DNA from: Phycisphaeraceae bacterium
GTDB lineage: Bacteria; Planctomycetota; Phycisphaerae; Phycisphaerales; UBA1924
Assembly (NCBI GenBank): GCA_019636565.1
Contig: JAHBXG010000010.1
Location: 1 to 64,000, forward strand
Reading direction: 5' to 3'
Length of the DNA stretch: 64,000 bases
In this document: in pieces, positions 13,490-22,479 of the stretch
How positions within the stretch are numbered: position 1 is the first letter of the stretch
How the letters are laid out: each line of letters starts with the position of its first letter
Translations under genes and position numbers: made by a program
Notes under the pieces: generated by a model
Told to the model about the DNA's origin: nothing
Seen by the model: only the letters and a program-made list of their open reading frames with translations
The model's database searches: none

Positions 13490-16132
13490 ATGAAGATGAT
13501 GCGTGGCGGGTTTGCGCGGTGTGCGGCAATGTGCGGCGCGGTGTTGTGGAGCGCGACGGCTCTGGGGCAGAGTTTGCAGACGCTGCCACCTTCGTTTGAC
13601 ACGGTGGCGGGAACGAGCGGGAATTCGCTTCCGATCGCGAATTACCCGTCGGGCACGATCCAGGTGATGTACGGCGCGAACCAGTTGACGGGGATCCCGG
13701 TCGGGAGCGTCATCACGGGGATGCAGTTGCGTCTTCGGAACGTGGACGGAGCGTTTCCCGGGGCGACCTTTGTCGCGTCGCAGTACGACGTTCGGCTGGC
13801 GGGCTCGGCGCTGACACCGGCGACGATGTCGACGACGTATGCGGCGAACATGACGAACCCGGTGCTGGTGCGATCGGGGGCGTTGACGGTGGCCGCGGGG
13901 GCATACCCGGGGACGGGGAATCCGCGGGCGTGGGGCCCGGTGATTCCGTTCACGACGGGATATGCGTACAAGGGCGGGCCGCTGGTGATCGAATGGAGGG
14001 TGACGAGCCCTTCGAACACGTTTAGTACGTATGCGGATATGGACACGGATGCTTCGCTCAATCGGTATATCAATACCGACAACAACGCGAGCGCGACAGT
14101 GGCGACGTTTCAGGCCAACGGCGGCCCGATCGTGCGGCTGACGTTCACGCCTCCGGCGGCGGACCTGGCGAAGGGCGTGACAAAGGTGATCATGCCGGAG
14201 AGCCGCGTGAACGCGAGCGGCAGCACCGGCGAGGGCGTGCTGACTTGGAATTCCGCGTACACGCAGGAAGTGACGGCGGCGGCGAGCGAGTTCGACACGA
14301 TTGGGCCGGGCTCGGACTTTGTGGGGATGGCGTGGAGGCTGCAGACCGGGTCGGCGTGGCCTGCGGCGGCGGCGGCAAACTACACGCAGTTGGATGTGCA
14401 GTTATCGAAATCGAACAACGCGCCGGGTTCGCTTTCGCAGACGGTGGCGAACAATGTTGGAGCCGATGCGGTGACGGTGCGTTCGGGCGCGTTTGGTTTC
14501 CCGATCGGGAGTTTCCAGCCTCTTGGCGGCGCGACGACGGCGCCGTTCGGGCCGACGATTGGGTTTGCGAACGCGTACCACTACCGGGGCGGGCCGCTGC
14601 TCTCGGTGGTTCGGCACAGCGGGCAGGGATCGGGTTTGGTGAGTTTCATGGATTGCCTGTATGCGGGGGACCCGACGTACAACATCGAGGCGCAGGCGTG
14701 GCAGGCACCGGGTAGTGCGACGGCGGTGACGAGTATTGGTTCGGGATGCCTGACGACGATGTACAGCGTGGACGCGGGGACGAGTTCGCCGCTGAATCAG
14801 CTGTCGCCGGGAGCGGACGCAGTCGGGCTCACGGTTTCGCCGGTGTTGCAGACGATTCTGTCGGCGTCGGAATTGAAGTACATCCCGCCGGGGAGCGTGA
14901 TCGATTCGCTGTGGCTGAGGCAGATTGCGTCTGCGGGCGCGGGACCGAGCGCGGATGTGACGGCGACGGACTTTGAGTTGACGGTGAGCACGGCAACCGT
15001 GCCGCCGAGCGGGATGAGCACGAACTTCGCGGCGAACGAGGGCGCGGACAAGGTGCTGGTGCACGACGGCGGGCTGTACGTGCCGGCGAACACGATGCCG
15101 GCGGGCTCGAACGGGAACTTCGGGAAGATCGTGCAGTTCCAGAAGAGCTTTGTATACAAAGGCGGTCCGCTGTGCATCACGATCCGGCATTCGGGACTGA
15201 GTGGAGGGAATCTCGACAACATCGAGGCCGTGGCGGGAACGGAGGCCACCAATCGCACCGTTTACAGTTTCGCGAATCCCGCGGCAACAGGCTTTTTCTT
15301 TGGTGGCGGTTACACGGGCACGGCGATGAAGCTGGGGTATATCCCGTCGGTGATGACGCCCAACAGTCTGGCGACGGCGGAGGGGAACAGTGCGTGGAGC
15401 CTGCCGTTTGTCTCGAGTTACGCGGTGCAGACGATCATCCCGGCGAGCCAGTTGAAGACGGTGACGGTGGGCTCGGCGATTACAGGGTTCAGTTTGCGCG
15501 CCGATGGAAGCAATGCCACGGGCATTCCGGCATCGGACACGAACCTGACGCAGTTCGATGTGTCGATCGCGCCGGCGACGCACGGGCCGCTGGCGATCAG
15601 CACGACATTTGCGAACAACTTCGGTGCGGGCGGAGTGCTCGTGCGCTCGGGGCCGCTGACGGTACCGGCGAACGCGTATCCGGCGCTGGGATCGCCTCGG
15701 GAGAACGCGTGGTACGTGCCGTTCACGCGGGCATATGTCTACACGGGTGGTGATTTGTGCGTGACGTTCCGTGGGCAGGGGGCCTTGACGGCGAGTATTT
15801 TGAGCATGGACGGGCAGAGCAATGTGCCGCTGTCGACGGGCGCTTCGATCTACGAATACACCAATTCTGCCGCGACGACGGGCAACACGTGGGGGCCGAT
15901 CGCGATGCGGCTGGCGTTCACGCAGCGTGCGTACTGCCCGTGCGACCTGAACAACGACGGCTTTGTGGACGACGCGGACTTTGTGATCTTCCTTGCGGCG
16001 TACAACATTCTGGATTGCAAGGATGCAAGCATGCCGTTTGGCTGTCCGGCGGATTTCAACTACGACGGCGTGGTGGAAGACTCGGACTTTGTGATCTTCC
16101 TGGCGGCGTACAACGCGCTGGTGTGCCCGTGA
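13490..16132 (+). CDS. Secreted repeat protein with GC-type dockerin (880 aa), copy A
   Basis: A signal peptide (about 1-27, MKMMRGGFARCAAMCGAVLW..ALG) leads to four repeats of about 200 residues. Each repeat contains a core like MSTxFAxNxGxDxVLVRSGxLxVPA, then a Y-x-Y-x-GGPL-x-V-x-x-RHSG strand, suggestive of a beta-sandwich. The last ~66 residues form a paired GC-type dockerin: CDLNNDGFVDDADF...AYNILDC and CPADFNYDGVVEDSDF...AYNALVCP, with Ca-binding-loop-like acidic positions. Such termini are common on secreted Phycisphaerae proteins and probably serve in surface anchoring or sorting. The frame extends upstream to 13376, but 13490 carries the signal peptide and a GGAGAG site. The 3' 1.1 kb is almost identical to copy B. 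Confidence 0.85.
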   Translation: MKMMRGGFARCAAMCGAVLWSATALGQSLQTLPPSFDTVAGTSGNSLPIANYPSGTIQVMYGANQLTGIPVGSVITGMQLRLRNVDGAFPGATFVASQYDVRLAGSALTPATMSTTYAANMTNPVLVRSGALTVAAGAYPGTGNPRAWGPVIPFTTGYAYKGGPLVIEWRVTSPSNTFSTYADMDTDASLNRYINTDNNASATVATFQANGGPIVRLTFTPPAADLAKGVTKVIMPESRVNASGSTGEGVLTWNSAYTQEVTAAASEFDTIGPGSDFVGMAWRLQTGSAWPAAAAANYTQLDVQLSKSNNAPGSLSQTVANNVGADAVTVRSGAFGFPIGSFQPLGGATTAPFGPTIGFANAYHYRGGPLLSVVRHSGQGSGLVSFMDCLYAGDPTYNIEAQAWQAPGSATAVTSIGSGCLTTMYSVDAGTSSPLNQLSPGADAVGLTVSPVLQTILSASELKYIPPGSVIDSLWLRQIASAGAGPSADVTATDFELTVSTATVPPSGMSTNFAANEGADKVLVHDGGLYVPANTMPAGSNGNFGKIVQFQKSFVYKGGPLCITIRHSGLSGGNLDNIEAVAGTEATNRTVYSFANPAATGFFFGGGYTGTAMKLGYIPSVMTPNSLATAEGNSAWSLPFVSSYAVQTIIPASQLKTVTVGSAITGFSLRADGSNATGIPASDTNLTQFDVSIAPATHGPLAISTTFANNFGAGGVLVRSGPLTVPANAYPALGSPRENAWYVPFTRAYVYTGGDLCVTFRGQGALTASILSMDGQSNVPLSTGASIYEYTNSAATTGNTWGPIAMRLAFTQRAYCPCDLNNDGFVDDADFVIFLAAYNILDCKDASMPFGCPADFNYDGVVEDSDFVIFLAAYNALVCP
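15014..16132 (+). repeat. Near-identical 1.1-kb segment, copy in gene A
   Basis: This segment aligns without gaps to 17891-19009 at a constant offset of 2877 bp. I count about 13 mismatches before the stop, all in the first ~400 bp; roughly the last 700 bp of coding sequence look identical. Upstream, the two genes differ strongly. Confidence 0.9.
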
Positions 16133-16294
16133 GGGAAGGCATCAGGCATTGGGCATTGGGCATTCAGCAACGCCGCGGTTCTTGTTTCGATGGCTGGAAA
16201 GGGAGAAGGCGCGACCGGGACAGGGGTTGCGCGCCCGAATGGGGGAGGCGGCTGGCTGGGGATGGAACGTCGCTTCGCCGGACGGAAAAAAACA

Positions 16295-16322
16295 TTGACG
16301 GGACCCGGGATGCTGTTAGGCT
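16295..16322 (+). promoter_or_regulatory. Promoter-like element before copy B
   Basis: TTGACG (16295-16300), 16-bp spacer, TAGGCT (16317-16322), again after an A-run (GGAAAAAAAACA). The preceding gap carries a GCATTGGGCATTGGGCATTC simple repeat at about 16145-16166. Confidence 0.5.
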
Positions 16323-16351
16323 GAAAGGGTATTTCCCCGGAGAGAACATAC

Positions 16352-19009
16352 ATGAAGATGATGCGTGACGGGCTGGCGCGGTGTGCGGTTGTGTGCGGCG
16401 CGGCGCTGTTGAGCGCTCTGGCCTTGGGGCAGAGTTTGCAGACGCTACCCCCGGCAAATGAAACTGCCGCGGGCAGCGTCGGGAATTCGATTCCGATCGC
16501 AAACTATCCGGCCGGGACGTATCAGGTGATGTACGGCGCGGACCTGCTGACGGGGATTCCATCGGGCAGCGTCATCACGGGGATGCAGATGCGCCTCGAC
16601 AAAACCTTTTCCATCACGTTCCCAAACCCGGCGTACACCGTGACGCGGTACGACGTGACGATGGCGACGTCGGCGCTGACGCCTTCGACGATGTCAACAA
16701 ACTTTGCGACGAACATGGTGAGTCCGGTGATGGTGCGGAGCGGAATGCTGAGTGTCGCGGCGAACGCGTACCAGTGGCTGAACAACGGGGCGGGCGTGCC
16801 GGAGCCTTGGGGGCCGGTCATTGCGTTCACAACCGGATATGTGTACAAGGGCGGGCCGCTCGTGATTCTCTTGCGGATGGAAAGCCCTTCGAACACGGCT
16901 GCGGCGTACGCGGATTCCGCTTCCGGCGGGAGTTCTCAGCGTGAAGTACACAACACCGGCGATGCGAATGCGACGACCTCGAGTTTCCAGAACGCGGGCG
17001 GCTTGATCGTGCGGCTGACGTTCACGCCGCCGGCGGTGGATCTGGCGAAGGGTGTGACGAAGGTGATTGTGGCGGAACGGCTTGCGGGAGCGAGCACTGG
17101 ATCGGCGGACGGCGTTCTGGCGTGGACCTCGGCGTACACGCAGCAGGCGGTGGCGGCGGTGAATCAGTTTGACACGATCGGGCCGGGATCGGACTTTGTG
17201 GGGATGAGCTGGAGGCTGTGGAGTGCCCAGGGAGCACCGTGGCCATTGGCGATTGCGAACTTCGCGCAGTACGACGTACAACTTTCGCGGTCGGTGAACG
17301 GCCCTGGCACGCTATCGACAACCATCGCAATGAACGTTGGGACGGACGCGGTGCAGGTGCGGGCGGGCGCGTTGAGTTTTGGGATTGGTGCGTTCGCACC
17401 GAAGGGGTCGGAAGTAGTGGCACCCTTTGGACCGGAGGTTTCATTCGGGAATGCGTATCACTACCGGGGCGGGTCGATGCTGTCGGTGATTCGGCATAGC
17501 GGTCAGGGCTCGGGTTCGCCCGGGTTTTTTGACGGGCTTGGGAACGGAGACTCCGGATTCAACACGGAAGTGCAGGCGTTGCAAACGCCGGGGGCGGCGG
17601 CGACGACGGCTGGAAGTTCTTCGACGTATCTGACCACGCGCTACAGCGTGGACGCGGGGACGAGTTCGCCCTTGAATCAGTTGTCGCCGGGAGGGGGTTT
17701 CGTGGGAACGTCGCCGGCGCAGTTCCAGACGATTCTTTCGGCATCGGAACTGAAATACATTCCGGTGGGGAGCGTTATCGACTCGCTGTGGTTCCGGGTG
17801 CGTTCGACGTCTGGTGCATCGCCGGCGACGGACATCACGGCGTTGGATTATGAGCTTTCGTTGAGTTCGGCGACGGTACAGCCGGCGGGCATGAGCACGA
17901 ACTTCGCGGCGAACGAGGGCGCGGACAAGGTGCTGGTGCACGACGGCGGGCTGTACGTGCCGGCGAACACGATGCCGGCGGGCTCGAACGGGAACTTCGG
18001 GAAGATCGTGCAGTTCCAGAAGAGCTTTGTGTACAAGGGTGGTCCGCTGTGCGTGACGATCAGGCATTCGGGACTGAGTGGAGGGAATCTCGACAACATC
18101 GAGGCCGTGGCGGGAACGGAGGCCACCAATCGCACCGTTTACAGTTTCGCGAATCCCGCGGCAACAGGCTTTTTCTTTGGTGGCGGCTACTCGGGCACGG
18201 CGATGAAGCTTGGGTATATCCCGTCGGTGATGACGCCCAACAGCCTGGCGACGGCGGAGGGGAGCAGTGCGTGGAGCCTGCCGTTCATCTCGAGTTACGC
18301 GGTGCAGACGATCATCCCGGCGAGCCAGTTGAAGACGGTGACGGTGGGCTCGGCGATTACAGGGTTCAGTTTGCGCGCCGATGGAAGCAATGCCACGGGC
18401 ATTCCGGCATCGGACACGAACCTGACGCAGTTCGATGTGTCGATCGCGCCGGCGACGCACGGGCCGCTGGCGATCAGCACGACATTTGCGAACAACTTCG
18501 GTGCGGGCGGAGTGCTCGTGCGCTCGGGGCCGCTGACGGTACCGGCGAACGCGTATCCGGCGCTGGGATCGCCTCGGGAGAACGCGTGGTACGTGCCGTT
18601 CACGCGGGCATATGTCTACACGGGTGGTGATTTGTGCGTGACGTTCCGTGGGCAGGGGGCCTTGACGGCGAGTATTTTGAGCATGGACGGGCAGAGCAAT
18701 GTGCCGCTGTCGACGGGCGCTTCGATCTACGAATACACCAATTCTGCCGCGACGACGGGCAACACGTGGGGGCCGATCGCGATGCGGCTGGCGTTCACGC
18801 AGCGTGCGTACTGCCCGTGCGACCTGAACAACGACGGCTTTGTGGACGACGCGGACTTTGTGATCTTCCTTGCGGCGTACAACATTCTGGATTGCAAGGA
18901 TGCAAGCATGCCGTTTGGCTGTCCGGCGGATTTCAACTACGACGGCGTGGTGGAAGACTCGGACTTTGTGATCTTCCTGGCGGCGTACAACGCGCTGGTG
19001 TGCCCTTAG
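16352..19009 (+). CDS. Secreted repeat protein with GC-type dockerin (885 aa), copy B
   Basis: It has the same plan as copy A: signal peptide (about 1-27), four ~200-residue repeats and a terminal paired dockerin (about 820-885). The first two repeats are diverged from copy A, while the third (from its MSTNFAANEGADKVLV core on), the fourth and the dockerin are almost identical. GGAGAG lies about 9 nt before the ATG. The sequence pattern (old divergence in front, near identity behind) points to gene conversion or a recent partial duplication. The ligand or substrate is unknown. Confidence 0.87.
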   Translation: MKMMRDGLARCAVVCGAALLSALALGQSLQTLPPANETAAGSVGNSIPIANYPAGTYQVMYGADLLTGIPSGSVITGMQMRLDKTFSITFPNPAYTVTRYDVTMATSALTPSTMSTNFATNMVSPVMVRSGMLSVAANAYQWLNNGAGVPEPWGPVIAFTTGYVYKGGPLVILLRMESPSNTAAAYADSASGGSSQREVHNTGDANATTSSFQNAGGLIVRLTFTPPAVDLAKGVTKVIVAERLAGASTGSADGVLAWTSAYTQQAVAAVNQFDTIGPGSDFVGMSWRLWSAQGAPWPLAIANFAQYDVQLSRSVNGPGTLSTTIAMNVGTDAVQVRAGALSFGIGAFAPKGSEVVAPFGPEVSFGNAYHYRGGSMLSVIRHSGQGSGSPGFFDGLGNGDSGFNTEVQALQTPGAAATTAGSSSTYLTTRYSVDAGTSSPLNQLSPGGGFVGTSPAQFQTILSASELKYIPVGSVIDSLWFRVRSTSGASPATDITALDYELSLSSATVQPAGMSTNFAANEGADKVLVHDGGLYVPANTMPAGSNGNFGKIVQFQKSFVYKGGPLCVTIRHSGLSGGNLDNIEAVAGTEATNRTVYSFANPAATGFFFGGGYSGTAMKLGYIPSVMTPNSLATAEGSSAWSLPFISSYAVQTIIPASQLKTVTVGSAITGFSLRADGSNATGIPASDTNLTQFDVSIAPATHGPLAISTTFANNFGAGGVLVRSGPLTVPANAYPALGSPRENAWYVPFTRAYVYTGGDLCVTFRGQGALTASILSMDGQSNVPLSTGASIYEYTNSAATTGNTWGPIAMRLAFTQRAYCPCDLNNDGFVDDADFVIFLAAYNILDCKDASMPFGCPADFNYDGVVEDSDFVIFLAAYNALVCP
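17891..19009 (+). repeat. Near-identical 1.1-kb segment, copy in gene B
   Basis: Partner of 15014-16132. The similarity ends at the stop codon (TGA in A, TAG in B); the flanking non-coding DNA is unrelated. Confidence 0.9.
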
Positions 19010-19503
19010 GACTGTGTTCCGATGCGCGTGCTGATGTGTTGAGGATCATTGTTTGCGTTGCCTCTCCTGGAATACTCCGGCGCGAGCGATCGGAAGCGGC
19101 TCGCGCCGGGGTCGCGGCGAAAACGGAGATGGACGCGCGGGGACGCGGCTGTGATCGCGGGGTGTGCTGCGGAATCCACTTGGATTTTTGTGAACGCGGA
19201 ATTGCAACAAGAAATTTCGAAGCCCCCTTGCGTCATCGCTGCGCGATGCCACCTCTTTCTTTGGGCAAGAGGGAGACAAATGCAGAGGCACGCAAGATAC
19301 ACGCAAAGTGCGAACGAATCGGGCCTTTGAAAAGGGCTTTGTCGGCGTGGATGACCTATCGCGAGATGGCGGGCGGGCGGGATGCGGTGCGTGTGATTAA
19401 GAAATTGTAAGATGCGTGGTGCTTCGCTTTTTTCTTGTGTGCAGGGGAAGCGGGGTTACACTGAAAACATCTGCCGCGGAAGCGGCGTGGAAGGGCGTTT
19501 TCA
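19010..19503. other. Intergenic region with a repressor-gene remnant and a promoter-like element
   Basis: No complete gene is supported. Bases 19354-19410 read YREMAGGRDAVRVIKKL-stop and align with the last codons of the S24 repressor (DREKVGGLYAAVSVIKKL-stop), with matching DNA, so this looks like a decayed copy of that 3' end. TTGTGT (19435-19440), a 16-bp spacer and TACACT (19457-19462) form the promoter-like element for the next gene. Confidence 0.55.
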
Positions 19504-22194
19504 ATGATGAGATTCGTGAGATCGGCTTGTGCACGTACGGCGGCTCTTTTCTCGGCGTGCGTGGCGGGGAATTCTTTCGCGCAGATACACACGCTGGTGC
19601 TGCCGCTGGGAGCGGAGACGACGGCGGGAATCACGGGGAACTCGATTCCGCTGGGGAACTTTTCTTCGGGCGTGCTGCAGGTGATGTATGCGGCGGATCA
19701 GATGGCGAGTGTGCCGCCGGGGAGCGCGATACTCGGGATTCAGATGCGGCAGTGGAACAACGCGTCGACAGGATTTCCGGCATCGTCGCTGGTATTACCG
19801 AAATTCTGGCTGACGGTTGGAACGTCAACGCAAACGCCGGCGACGATGTCAACAAACTTTGCCAGCAATCTCTCGGGAGCGGTTGCGGCGCGAGCGGGGA
19901 CTTTGAGTCTTGCGGCCGGCGCGTACCCGGGCGGAGCGGCGACGGGCACAACTCCGGAGGGTTGGGGACCCACCATCGCGTTCACGAATCCGTTCTACTA
20001 CATCGGCGGGCCGCTGGTGATGGAGTTCCGCACGGAGAACCCGGCGAGTGCGAGCAACTTCAGCGCGGATGTTTTCTCGGCGCCGGGAAAGGTCGCGTTC
20101 GTGAGCAACTCGCCGTCGACGGCGACATCGGGGCCGTTTGTACAGCAGAATCAGGGCGTGGTTGTGCAGTTGACCTATCTGGCGCCGACACAACCGTTTC
20201 AGAAGGGGATCACCCGGCTGCTGATTCAGGATGAACTTGCGAACGCGGCCGGCTCCTCAACCAATTCGTTTCCGCTCGATGTCTCGGCACGGACGATTCA
20301 ATTGATCGCGGATGCCGGGGAGATGCGGCGGCTGGGGCTGGGATCGCGGTTTGTGGGGCTTTTCTACCGCAATGCTCAGTCTGGCGCGTGGCCGACGGGA
20401 GCGCAGGCGTTCACGAAGTACGACATCCGGCTGGCGCGGGCGCTGAACACGCCGACGACGATGAGCGACACGATCTCGCTCAACGCGGGGCCGGACTCGA
20501 CGCTGGTGAGAAGCGGCGTATTGAACATTCAAGCGGGCGCGCTTGCGGGGGTATCGTCGCCGCCCCATCCGGCGCCGTGGACGCTGGAGATTCCTTTCAC
20601 GACACCGTACACCTATCTGGGCGGGCCGCTATTCACACTGGTGCGGCATGACGGCGTGAGCGGGGGCAACTTTGCGCGCGTTGCGGGAACGCTCTTCAGT
20701 GATTCGCTGTATGGAACCCGGGTGCGGGGGCGCAGTTCGAATACAGCGTCGTCGGTGCTGGCGACGACGGATATTACTTTTTCGTACACGTCGCAGTTGT
20801 GGAGCATCGATTCGGGAAGTGTCGTGCCGAACGCGAATACGGCGGTGCGCGGACCATCGACACTTCAGACGGTGTATTCCGACACCGAGAGAACATCACA
20901 GTTCATCGTGAACGCTTCTGAATTGACTTATCTTCCGGTGGGCAGTCGGGTCACCGGAATTACGTTCCGGAGCCGGTCGTCGGGCGCGGCACCTGCCGCG
21001 GGTTGCTTGTTTGAAAACTATCAGGTGTACGTGAGCACGGCGGCGAACCGGCCGGCGACAGCGAGCGCCGTGTTCGCGTCGAATGAGGGTGCGGACAAGG
21101 TGCAGGTGAAGAGCGGCGCTTTCTATCTCGCGCCGGGGAGCCTGCCCGGAAGCCTGACGGTGAACGCATTTGGTCCGACGATTGAGTTCGACCGGGCATT
21201 CGTTTATCAGGGCGGCGACATCTGTGTGACGATCCGGCATTCGGGCAACGGGACGGAGGCGGTACTGATAGACGGGAATTCGGATGTGTCGTTGACACGA
21301 ACGATTTCGGCGGCGGGGATCGGGGCGACGTCGGGCGCGCTCGCGACGGGGGGGCCGATCGTGCGGATTGAGTTTGATCCTTCGGTGGTGGCGCCGGCGG
21401 CTGTCGACAACACTCCGGGGCAGGACGGGTACGCGGTTTTCTACACGGCAGCGGGGAATGTTCTGCAATCGGTGTATTCGGCGGAGCAGTTGCGCGGCCT
21501 GCGGGTGGGAAGCCTGATCACGGGGATGTCGATGCGGCGGTACAGCCGCTCGTCCGGCGGACCGGACTGGCCGGTGACGGATACGAGCGTCGGGCGATTC
21601 GATGTGACGTTGAGCACATCGCCGGTTCTGCCGCAGGCGATGAGCGACACGTTTGCGGCCAACATCGGTGCGGACGCGATCCTGGTGCGATCGGGTCCGA
21701 TGACGATTCCGGCGGGAGCGTTTCCGTATGTGCAATCGGATTCGCGGCCGAACGAAAATCGGTGGTTCATCCAGTTCACGGAGCCATTTGTGTACAGGGG
21801 CGGGGCGCTGAGCGTGACGATCCGGAACAACTACGGGATTGTGGGCTCGACCATTTACGCCGACGCCTACTTCGATAGCCCGAGTGTGGCATCGGGCCGG
21901 TGGGCGGTCGGGGCGGGGCCGGACGCGACGATGCACAATCAGGCGGGGTTTACGGGCGCGTTGGCGCTGCGGTTTGCGTTTGTGCCGAGGAGTTACTGCC
22001 CCGCGGACTTGAACAACGACGGAATTGTGGAGGACGGAGATTTCACCGAGTTCCTCGCGGCGTACAACATCCTCGATTGCGCGGACGGCGCGATGGAGCA
22101 GGGGTGCCCGGCGGACTTCAACTTCGACCGGGTGGTGGACGATTCGGACTTTGTGAAATTCCTTGCGGCGTACAACACGCTGGTGTGTCCGTGA
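19504..22194 (+). CDS. Secreted repeat protein with GC-type dockerin (896 aa)
   Basis: Signal peptide (about 1-27, MMRFVRSACARTAALFSACVAGNSFA), four copies of the ~200-residue repeat (cores such as MSTNFASNLSGAVAARAG, MSDTISLNAGPDSTLVRSG, ASAVFASNEGADKVQVKSG and MSDTFAANIGADAILVRSG), and a terminal dockerin pair (about 831-896). It is clearly paralogous to copies A and B but much more diverged, with no long DNA identity. It follows a remnant of the S24 repressor 3' end, as gene A follows the intact one, hinting that a repressor-end plus dockerin-gene unit was duplicated. Confidence 0.85.
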   Translation: MMRFVRSACARTAALFSACVAGNSFAQIHTLVLPLGAETTAGITGNSIPLGNFSSGVLQVMYAADQMASVPPGSAILGIQMRQWNNASTGFPASSLVLPKFWLTVGTSTQTPATMSTNFASNLSGAVAARAGTLSLAAGAYPGGAATGTTPEGWGPTIAFTNPFYYIGGPLVMEFRTENPASASNFSADVFSAPGKVAFVSNSPSTATSGPFVQQNQGVVVQLTYLAPTQPFQKGITRLLIQDELANAAGSSTNSFPLDVSARTIQLIADAGEMRRLGLGSRFVGLFYRNAQSGAWPTGAQAFTKYDIRLARALNTPTTMSDTISLNAGPDSTLVRSGVLNIQAGALAGVSSPPHPAPWTLEIPFTTPYTYLGGPLFTLVRHDGVSGGNFARVAGTLFSDSLYGTRVRGRSSNTASSVLATTDITFSYTSQLWSIDSGSVVPNANTAVRGPSTLQTVYSDTERTSQFIVNASELTYLPVGSRVTGITFRSRSSGAAPAAGCLFENYQVYVSTAANRPATASAVFASNEGADKVQVKSGAFYLAPGSLPGSLTVNAFGPTIEFDRAFVYQGGDICVTIRHSGNGTEAVLIDGNSDVSLTRTISAAGIGATSGALATGGPIVRIEFDPSVVAPAAVDNTPGQDGYAVFYTAAGNVLQSVYSAEQLRGLRVGSLITGMSMRRYSRSSGGPDWPVTDTSVGRFDVTLSTSPVLPQAMSDTFAANIGADAILVRSGPMTIPAGAFPYVQSDSRPNENRWFIQFTEPFVYRGGALSVTIRNNYGIVGSTIYADAYFDSPSVASGRWAVGAGPDATMHNQAGFTGALALRFAFVPRSYCPADLNNDGIVEDGDFTEFLAAYNILDCADGAMEQGCPADFNFDRVVDDSDFVKFLAAYNTLVCP

Positions 22195-22479
22195 TGTGAG
22201 TGGTTGCGTGGGTGTCGGGAACGACATTCATCGCCGAGGCGCGGACAAGAGAACGGGATGATGGGTGAGGGGACGGTGCGCACCGCATCGCGCCGATTCA
22301 TACGCGCGAGAGTCATGAAGAAACGCACATCCGGCGTGTCGGTGATTTTCTTCTGAAAAGCGGGCGCGGCGCGCGGATTTCAACCCTGATTCTGGGGATT
22401 TGCGCTTGCGTCGGGAGGAGGGGCGTCTATAGGCTGAAAGCTGAACCTCGGAGTTTGTCTGAGGGCGGGAGAACGCAAC
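22195..22479. promoter_or_regulatory. Intergenic region with promoter-like element
   Basis: TTGCGT (22406-22411), 16-bp spacer, TATAGG (22428-22433), followed by GCTGAAAGC as before copy B (GCTGAAAGG). Nothing else is seen. Confidence 0.45.

Noticed and set aside
13490..22194. Several minus-strand frames of 190-440 codons opposite the dockerin array
   Set aside because: Their Arg/His-rich compositions are complements of the repeat codons; the copies opposite genes A and B merely repeat because the sense DNA is duplicated.
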